A stretch of 64,000 nt of DNA, taken from positions 186,001 to 250,000 of the forward strand of contig CAZIXA010000001.1 in NCBI GenBank assembly GCA_964543295.1. The letters run 5' to 3'. Both the position numbers and the translations under genes were made by a program. Positions 58,567 to 64,000 of this stretch are shown in pieces (the first letter of the stretch is position 1; every line of letters begins with the position of its first letter). Under the pieces are notes generated by a model. It saw nothing but the letters and a program-made list of their open reading frames with translations. It ran no database searches and was not told the DNA's origin. Source of the DNA: AE-B3B sp964543295. GTDB lineage: Bacteria; Aerophobota; Aerophobia; Aerophobales; AE-B3A.

Positions 58567-60240
58567 ATGCGAAGTAACCAAATAAAAAAAGGAATTGAGC
58601 GGACTCCTCACCGGGCTTTGCTTTATAGTATAGGATTAACGAAGGAATCTATGAAAAAACCCTTCGTAGGAATTGCGTCCAGTTTCAGCGATATAGTTCC
58701 CGGACATACCCAAATGCGTCAGTTGGAGAGATTTATAGAAAGAGGGATAGAATCGAAAGGTGGTTTTCCTTTCATCTTTGGTATTCCCGCCATTTGTGAT
58801 GGAATTGCCATGGGGCATATAGGAATGAAATATTCCTTACCCTCCCGTGAATTAATAGCCGATTCCATCGAATCCGTCGTCCAAGCTCACTCTTTTGATG
58901 GGCTAGTTTTACTTACCAATTGTGATAAGATAACCCCGGGGTCACTTATGGCTGCTGCTCGTCTCAATATCCCTGCTATTGTAGTGACAGCTGGTCCTAT
59001 GCTTTCAGGTAGATTGAGAGGAAAAAGACTTTCTTATGTGAGGGATGCTTATGAGGCGGTAGGTAGGTTCAAAAAGGGGGAAATAAACGAGGAAGAACTT
59101 CAAGCTTTAGAGGAAGAAGCTTGTCCTGGTGTAGGATCCTGTCAAGGTTTGTATACAGCCAACACAATGAACTGTCTTACAGAGGTTTTAGGAATGAGTC
59201 TGCCCGGGTGTGGCACAGCTTTAGCTATTTCAGAAAAAAAAAGAAGGTTTGCTTATGAAAGTGGACAAAGAGTTGTTGAATTAATTAAAAAAAATGTGCT
59301 TTCTCGAAAGATAATGAACAGAAGTGCTTTCGAGGACGCCATTCGAGTAGATATGGCTCTTGGAGGGTCAACTAATACTATCCTTCATCTTCTGGCCATT
59401 GCTAATGAAGCCGAAATTGAGTTATCACTCGAGCTTTTTGATGAAATAGGTAGGAGGACTCCTCATCTGGTTAATCTCCGCCCAGGGGGAGATTATTTCA
59501 TGGAAGATCTGGAATGGGCAGGAGGAATTCCTGGTCTATTGAATACTCTTAAAGATATCCTGGTCGATCGACCTACTGTCTCCGGTAAATCTATAAAGGA
59601 GATTGCCCGGAAGGGGAAAGTCTTGGATAGGGAAGTAATCAGGAGTCTAGATGATCCTTGTGGTAGAGAGGGGGGTATAGCCATCTTAACTGGGAGCTTG
59701 GCCCCTGAGGGAGCAGTGGTAAAACAATCTGCCGTAAAGGAAAAGGTGAAAAAATTCAAGGGTAGAGCTAAAGTCTTTAATAACGAAGAAGATGCAGTTA
59801 AATCCATTTATGGAGGCAAAATAAGAGATCATGATGTTATCGTCATTCGTTACGAGGGGCCAAAGGGAGGGCCAGGAATGAGGGAGATGCTCTCCCCCAC
59901 TGCTGCAGTGGTAGGAATGGGGCTAGCTGATTCGGTGGCTCTGATTACCGATGGACGATTCTCAGGAGGTACAAGAGGCCCCTGCGTAGGCCATGTCTGT
60001 CCGGAGGCAGCCCAAGGAGGTCCCATCGCCCTTTTGATAGATGGTGACGAGATCTTAATTGACATTCCTCGAAGGAAACTTGAAGTACGCTTATCTAAAG
60101 AAGAGCTTGCAAAAAGAAGGAAAAGCTGGAGAAAACCCTCTCCCAAGTTCAAGAAGGGCTATTTAGCCCGTTATATGCAATTGGTAAGCTCAGCTAAGGA
60201 GGGAGCAGTATTAAAGGCCAATCTTAATGAAGGTAATTAA
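58567..60240 (+). CDS. ilvD: Dihydroxy-acid dehydratase
   Basis: IlvD dehydrates dihydroxy acids in valine and isoleucine synthesis and carries an iron-sulfur cluster. From ATG 58567 (a TTG lies directly before it) the protein has 557 residues. The cluster cysteines are in LLTNCDKITPG and CPGVGSCQGLYTANTMNC. GGSTNTILHLLAIA and TDGRFSGGTRGPCVGHVCPE are also typical. No other branched-chain genes are adjacent. Its end overlaps hisC by 14 bp. Confidence 0.95.
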   Translation: MRSNQIKKGIERTPHRALLYSIGLTKESMKKPFVGIASSFSDIVPGHTQMRQLERFIERGIESKGGFPFIFGIPAICDGIAMGHIGMKYSLPSRELIADSIESVVQAHSFDGLVLLTNCDKITPGSLMAAARLNIPAIVVTAGPMLSGRLRGKRLSYVRDAYEAVGRFKKGEINEEELQALEEEACPGVGSCQGLYTANTMNCLTEVLGMSLPGCGTALAISEKKRRFAYESGQRVVELIKKNVLSRKIMNRSAFEDAIRVDMALGGSTNTILHLLAIANEAEIELSLELFDEIGRRTPHLVNLRPGGDYFMEDLEWAGGIPGLLNTLKDILVDRPTVSGKSIKEIARKGKVLDREVIRSLDDPCGREGGIAILTGSLAPEGAVVKQSAVKEKVKKFKGRAKVFNNEEDAVKSIYGGKIRDHDVIVIRYEGPKGGPGMREMLSPTAAVVGMGLADSVALITDGRFSGGTRGPCVGHVCPEAAQGGPIALLIDGDEILIDIPRRKLEVRLSKEELAKRRKSWRKPSPKFKKGYLARYMQLVSSAKEGAVLKANLNEGN

Positions 60241-61399
60241 TTATAAAAAGAGAGGATCTTTATCTGAAAGAGATGAATTTCTTCTTGGGCAAGGGATATC
60301 TGATATTTACAAGATCAAAGCTTATCAACCGGGCAAACCCATAGAGGAAGTGAAAAGGGAGTTTAAGTTAAAGAATGTAATCAAGCTTGCTTCCAATGAG
60401 AATCCTCTAGGACCATCTCCGAAAGCAGTGGAGGCTATTAGAGAATATGCCTCAAAAATCAACTTTTATCCTGATGGAGGGAGTTATTATTTAAAAAAGG
60501 CTCTAGGAGAAAAACTGGGCTTAAAAGAAGAGAACATCATTCTCGGTAACGGTTCCGACGAGATCATTTCTCTGATCACTCGGATCTTTCTCCAGAAAGG
60601 TGATGAAGCAATAATGGGAGATCCTTCCTTCCTAATGTACAAAATAGATGCTCAACTTAGCCGGGCAAAAGTTGCCTCTGTTCCCTTAAAGAACTTCAGA
60701 CTGGATCTGTCAGAAATGAGTAAAGCCGTTGGTTCCAAAACAAAGCTCATCTTTATTAGTAATCCCAATAATCCCACCGGCACTATTATTATCAAAGATG
60801 AGGTGGAGCATTTTCTAAGAGATATTCCTCCCGGTATCCTGGCTGTTTTCGATGAGGCCTATTATGAATATGTGGAAGATACAAATTACCCTCAAAGCAT
60901 AGATCTTTTAGATAGGAACAGTAACATTATTATCTTGCGTACTTTTTCCAAGATATATGGTCTGGCTGGATTAAGAGTAGGTTATGGGGTTGGCAGCCCT
61001 GAAATTATTGAGCTACTTAACAAAGCTCGCCCTCCCTTTAATGTAAACTCCTTGGCCCAGGTAGCTGCCTTGGCCAGTCTAGAGGATGAAGATCAGGTTA
61101 ATCGAAGCAAAATTCTAGTCAGAGAAGGGAAAGGATTTCTTTACTCCAATCTTAGAAGACTCAAAATCTTCTTTATTCCTACCCAGGCAAATTTCATTTT
61201 GATTAAAGTAGGGAAAAAAGCAAAAGATATTGAAGCTAAACTCCTTAAAAAGGGAATAGTTGTGAGGAGAATGGGGGTTTACAATCTTCCCCATTATATA
61301 AGAGTTACCATTGGAACAAAACCACAAAATGAAGAGTTTATCAAGAATCTCCAAACCATCCTCTCCTCCCGGCAGAAGGGGTTTAACAATTGCCATTGA
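60227..61399 (+). CDS. hisC: Histidinol-phosphate aminotransferase (class I/II PLP enzyme)
   Basis: The 390-residue PLP enzyme has NENPLGPSPKAVEA near residue 55, SNPNNPTGT and the PLP-lysine motif in TFSKIYGLAGLRVGYG. These fit HisC, but broad-specificity aromatic aminotransferases look alike and no his genes are near. hisC-cmk-type neighbours occur in aromatic amino-acid clusters. About 35 residues precede the usual start, so initiation could be later. Its last 71 bp overlap the annotated cmk frame. Confidence 0.85.
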   Translation: MKVINYKKRGSLSERDEFLLGQGISDIYKIKAYQPGKPIEEVKREFKLKNVIKLASNENPLGPSPKAVEAIREYASKINFYPDGGSYYLKKALGEKLGLKEENIILGNGSDEIISLITRIFLQKGDEAIMGDPSFLMYKIDAQLSRAKVASVPLKNFRLDLSEMSKAVGSKTKLIFISNPNNPTGTIIIKDEVEHFLRDIPPGILAVFDEAYYEYVEDTNYPQSIDLLDRNSNIIILRTFSKIYGLAGLRVGYGVGSPEIIELLNKARPPFNVNSLAQVAALASLEDEDQVNRSKILVREGKGFLYSNLRRLKIFFIPTQANFILIKVGKKAKDIEAKLLKKGIVVRRMGVYNLPHYIRVTIGTKPQNEEFIKNLQTILSSRQKGFNNCH

Positions 61400-62051
61400 T
61401 GGACCAGCTGGCTCAGGAAAAAGCACTGCTACTAAGCTGGTTGCCAAGAAATTAGGTTATTTGTACTTAGATACGGGAGCTATGTACAGGGCTTTAACCT
61501 GGAAAGCCCTAAGGAAGAAGGTAAATATTAAGGACAAAAAAAAGCTCTCTCAACTAGCTAAAGAAACAAAAATTACCTTAAAATCTCAATCTGATCTTGA
61601 AACCAAAATTTACGTCGATGATAAAGAGGTAACCTCTTTCATTCGTTCTCCGCTGATAGATAAAAATGTTTCCCCCATTTCTGTGGTTAAAGGGGTCAGA
61701 GAAGCGATGGTGGCGGAACAAAAGAGAATGGGTAAAAAAGGAGGTATTGTAGCGGAAGGTAGAGATATAGGAACAGTTGTTTTTCCAAAAGCTGAAGTCA
61801 AGATTTTTCTCACAGCCTCATTTAAGGAGAGGGTAAAAAGGCGTTGGAAGGAAGAAACCAATAAGGGTCTATCTTCGGAGAAGAAAAGAGTAGCCATTGA
61901 CCTTCTCACGCGGGATTGTATAGATAGTCAGAGAAAAATTGCTCCCCTGAAGAAGGCAAGAGAAGCAGTAGTTATTGACAATACCTGTCTGAACATTCCC
62001 CAGACAGTGAACAGAATCTTAGAGGTGGTAAAAACTAAACTTACCCCATGA
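61329..62051 (+). CDS. cmk: Cytidylate kinase
   Basis: Cmk phosphorylates CMP and dCMP. The protein has the P-loop IAIDGPAGSGKST, the LDTGAMYRALT motif and the CMP-binding AEGRDIGTVVFPKAEVK; the normal core is about 220 residues. The ATG at 61329 adds some 20 residues with no homology. AAGGGG at 61376-61381 stands 7 bp before an ATT (61389) that would begin the protein at the usual point, so an ATT start is possible. Its stop overlaps the plsC ATG. Confidence 0.93.
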   Translation: MKSLSRISKPSSPPGRRGLTIAIDGPAGSGKSTATKLVAKKLGYLYLDTGAMYRALTWKALRKKVNIKDKKKLSQLAKETKITLKSQSDLETKIYVDDKEVTSFIRSPLIDKNVSPISVVKGVREAMVAEQKRMGKKGGIVAEGRDIGTVVFPKAEVKIFLTASFKERVKRRWKEETNKGLSSEKKRVAIDLLTRDCIDSQRKIAPLKKAREAVVIDNTCLNIPQTVNRILEVVKTKLTP

Positions 62052-62674
62052 AGGAAACCCCTCGTTGGTATTACCTCTTACGTGGGTTAGCCATAATAAT
62101 TTTTAAGGGTCTGTTTGACATAAAGATTCAAGGAAAGGAAAACATTCCTCTGAAGGGAGGGGTGATCCTTGCCTCCAATCATCTAAGTTATCTTGATCCT
62201 ATTGTTATAGGTCTTCTTGTTTCAAGAAAAATTAATTTCATGGCAAAAAGGGAGCTCTTTGAAAACCCTCTGGTCGGCTGTGTTATAGGTAAGCTAGGAG
62301 CTTTTCCTGTCAGAAGAGAGAGGTTAGATCGTAAAACCTACCAAAGGGCTCTGGGACTATTGAAAAAAGGTAAAATTTTAGTTCTCTTTCCAGAAGGAAC
62401 ACGCAGTCGAAAGGGAAATCTTGGACACTTAAGAGAAGGAACGGCAAGAATAGCTGTAAGAACGAAAGTTCCTCTGATTCCTGTTGTTATCAGGGGAACA
62501 GATAAGGCCCTTCCTCGTGGGAAAAAGATAGTAAGACTAGCCAAGATAAAAGTTCGGATAGGAAAACCGTTAGAGAGTGAGCCATTATACGAAGGGAAAG
62601 ATATTAAAAGAAAGGTACAAAGACTTCATCAGAGGTTAGAAAAGAGTATGAAAACCTTAGTTGAAAGGCCGTAG
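62048..62674 (+). CDS. plsC: 1-acyl-sn-glycerol-3-phosphate acyltransferase
   Basis: PlsC acylates lysophosphatidic acid to phosphatidic acid at the membrane. The 208-residue protein has the catalytic box NHLSYLDP (an HxxxxD variant) and the second box FPEGTRSRKG. VPLIPVVIRG is also present. It overlaps cmk by ATGA and is 3 bp before ispH. The cmk-plsC-ispH-rpsA order is widespread. Confidence 0.94.
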   Translation: MKETPRWYYLLRGLAIIIFKGLFDIKIQGKENIPLKGGVILASNHLSYLDPIVIGLLVSRKINFMAKRELFENPLVGCVIGKLGAFPVRRERLDRKTYQRALGLLKKGKILVLFPEGTRSRKGNLGHLREGTARIAVRTKVPLIPVVIRGTDKALPRGKKIVRLAKIKVRIGKPLESEPLYEGKDIKRKVQRLHQRLEKSMKTLVERP

Positions 62675-62677
62675 AGT

Positions 62678-63520
62678 ATGCAAGTATTTCTCCCTCCAGA
62701 AATTGGTTTTTGTTTTGGGGTAAAAAGAGCTCTAAGCTTAGTCCTGGATGAATTAAAAAGAGAAGAAAAAATTTATTCTCTGGGGGACTTAATTCACAAC
62801 CCTCAGGTAATTGAGGATCTGAAAAGGAAAGGAGTTGTCTTCGTGTCGAGTCTGTCCCAAGTGAATAAAGGAACAGTAATTATTAGATCACACGGAGTTG
62901 ATCCCTCTTTAATCAAAAAAGCGAGGGAAAAAGAACTAAAAGTAATAGACGCTACCTGTCCTTATGTGGCAAAGGTGCAAAGGATAGCCAAATTCCTTTC
63001 TCAAAAGTCGTACCGGATAGTTATCGTTGGCTTAAGTACCCATCCTGAGATAAAAGGAGTAATGGCTAGTGTAGGAGGAAAAAAAACCTATGTGGTTAAA
63101 GATCCTCAAGAAATAGAAAGAATACCTTTTACAGGAAAGATGGGGGTGGTAGTTCAGACCACAGAAAGTCTTGACAATTTTAGTAATATTGTAAAGAATT
63201 TAGTGAAAAGAGGAAAAGAGTGTAGAGTTTTTAACACTATATGTAAAGTAATAAGACGTCGTCAGGAAGAAACTAAGAAGCTAGCCAAAAAGGTTGAGTT
63301 GGTAATAGTAGTGGGGGGACATAACAGTTCAAATACCTCTCAGTTGGCTAGACTATCTCAATCAATAGGAGTGAAGACATATTTAATGGAAAGAGAAGAA
63401 GATCTCGATTCTATAGACTGGCAAGGAATAAAAAGAGTTGGCCTCACCGGGGGAACTTCTACCCCTGAAGAGTTAATAGTGAAGATAAGAGATCGACTTG
63501 GTCAATTTTCTGTAACTTAG
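62678..63520 (+). CDS. ispH: 4-hydroxy-3-methylbut-2-enyl diphosphate reductase
   Basis: IspH makes IPP and DMAPP in the last MEP step using a 4Fe-4S cluster. The 280-residue protein has the three cluster cysteines in GFCFGVKRAL, DATCPYVAKVQ and FNTICKVIRRRQEE. The substrate residues IIRSHGV, HPEIKGV and GGHNSSNT are also present, and it ends GLTGGTSTPEELI. With ispD, ispF and ispE it is the fourth MEP gene in the window. Confidence 0.96.
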   Translation: MQVFLPPEIGFCFGVKRALSLVLDELKREEKIYSLGDLIHNPQVIEDLKRKGVVFVSSLSQVNKGTVIIRSHGVDPSLIKKAREKELKVIDATCPYVAKVQRIAKFLSQKSYRIVIVGLSTHPEIKGVMASVGGKKTYVVKDPQEIERIPFTGKMGVVVQTTESLDNFSNIVKNLVKRGKECRVFNTICKVIRRRQEETKKLAKKVELVIVVGGHNSSNTSQLARLSQSIGVKTYLMEREEDLDSIDWQGIKRVGLTGGTSTPEELIVKIRDRLGQFSVT

Positions 63521-63543
63521 TCGTACCAGAAAAGGAGCTCAAG

Positions 63544-64000
63544 GTGTCCCAATCAAAAGAAGAAAGACTTCTGGAAAAAGCTGCCGATAGTATAATGAGA
63601 TCAGAAATGAAAGAGAAGGTAGAGAAAAGAAAAGATGATTTCGCCAAAATGATTCATGGATACGAGGTTCCCCGGGTGGTGAAGCTTGGAGACGTAGTAG
63701 AAGCAAAGGTTGTACAAACAGACAAGGAAGGAATCTTAGTGGACGTGGGTACAAAATCTGAAGGTTTTATGCCCTGGGGAGAATTCGACCCTGGAAGAAA
63801 AAAAACTCTTCCGATAGGGGAGATTATGCAGGTTTATGTTTCGGGGAAAGATGAAACAGGACGTCTTCTGCTATCCAAAAAAGAAGCAGATTTTCGTCTA
63901 AACTGGGCAAAATTTGAGGAGGCCTTCAGGGATGGGAAACCCATAGTAGTGAAAGTGGTAAAGATCGTGAAAGGAGGGGTTTTAGCGAACCTAGGGTCTT
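63544..64000 (+). CDS. rpsA: 30S ribosomal protein S1 (N-terminal part)
   Basis: GTG 63544 has AAGGAG six bases before it and opens a frame that runs off the window. After a charged N-terminal helix, the first S1 domain reads GDVVEAKVVQTDKEGILVDV then GFMPWGEF and QVYVSGKDETGRLLLSKK. A second S1 domain begins near the edge (VVKVVKIVKGGVLANLG). S1 binds mRNA and helps translation initiation. The position after ispH is typical; some lineages fuse the two, but here they are separate. Confidence 0.93.
   Translation, partial: MSQSKEERLLEKAADSIMRSEMKEKVEKRKDDFAKMIHGYEVPRVVKLGDVVEAKVVQTDKEGILVDVGTKSEGFMPWGEFDPGRKKTLPIGEIMQVYVSGKDETGRLLLSKKEADFRLNWAKFEEAFRDGKPIVVKVVKIVKGGVLANLGS

Noticed and set aside
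1..64000. CRISPR arrays, prophage, rRNA genes, autonomous insertion sequences or a replication origin.
   Set aside because: No regularly spaced direct repeats, phage structural genes, transposase or integrase genes, rRNA segments or DnaA-box clusters were seen. The mobile-like elements present encode no proteins.

Overview
The window is 64 kb of dense, AT-leaning bacterial chromosome (roughly 40% G+C by eye) with about 54 protein genes, eight tRNA genes and several families of short non-coding repeats. The gene content mixes traits common in Gram-positive bacteria (DisA, RNase Y, SpoVG, a YacL-type PIN-TRAM protein, QueH) with signs of an outer membrane (LpxL/HtrB-type acyltransferase, a C-terminal-Phe beta-barrel protein, a CsgG-like lipoprotein-type protein). 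Subunits of a V/A-type ATPase are also present. This suggests a diderm, probably anaerobic and uncultured lineage of the Atribacterota/Aerophobota/Omnitrophota kind. The phylum assignment is inference and not settled by the sequence. TTG and GTG starts are frequent, and ATGA/GTGA stop-start overlaps are common.

Layout. 1-8916 (+): parvulin isomerase (partial), murA, mreB, radA, disA, PIN-TRAM, ispD, ispF, cysS, tRNA-Thr. 9072-31637 (-): alaS, a helicase-motif-less priA, aspS, hisS, mltG, ruvX, a zinc-ribbon coiled-coil protein, tRNA-Val/Glu/Lys, recX, a membrane protein, a GlmM-type mutase, rnc, fabF, acpP, a fabG remnant, rluD, lgt, lspA, ileS, a purine nucleoside phosphorylase, rplM and tRNA-Glu. 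31638-35211: a richer-G+C island with a PfkB kinase and glutaminyl-tRNA synthetase, lying between tRNA-Glu and tRNA-Gln. 35298-44188 (-): gltX, a 29-residue ribosomal-type miniprotein, TPR protein, UPF0280 protein, pyrE, V-ATPase subunits F and C (separated by a repeat and an opposite-strand 53-residue Cys-rich gene), a GT28 glycolipid glycosyltransferase, an LpxL-type acyltransferase and an MFS transporter. 44554-46700 (+): ispE, spoVG, era. 46712-55459 (-): proB, queH, an exported SagB-type flavoprotein, a beta-barrel protein, a CsgG-like protein with two identical domains, tRNA-Leu, trkA, trkH, a radical SAM protein. 55610-64000 (+): rny, nadD, rsfS, tRNA-Ala, ilvD, hisC, cmk, plsC, ispH and the start of rpsA.

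Functional themes are translation (seven aminoacyl-tRNA synthetases and eight tRNAs), the MEP isoprenoid pathway (ispD, ispF, ispE, ispH), envelope building (murA, mreB, mltG, lgt, lspA, acyltransferases), fatty-acid synthesis, and c-di-AMP/potassium biology (disA plus trkA/trkH).

The most interesting features are non-canonical. A hairpin-rich mobile-like repeat is inserted inside one copy of a terminal-inverted-repeat element whose empty counterpart lies 1.4 kb away. A decayed fabG sits at its normal operon position. PriA appears to have lost its ATPase motifs. The V-ATPase C and F genes are split from each other and have no other subunit genes beside them. Two tiny genes have good ribosome-binding sites. 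A 583-bp tandem duplication appears identical at the DNA level.
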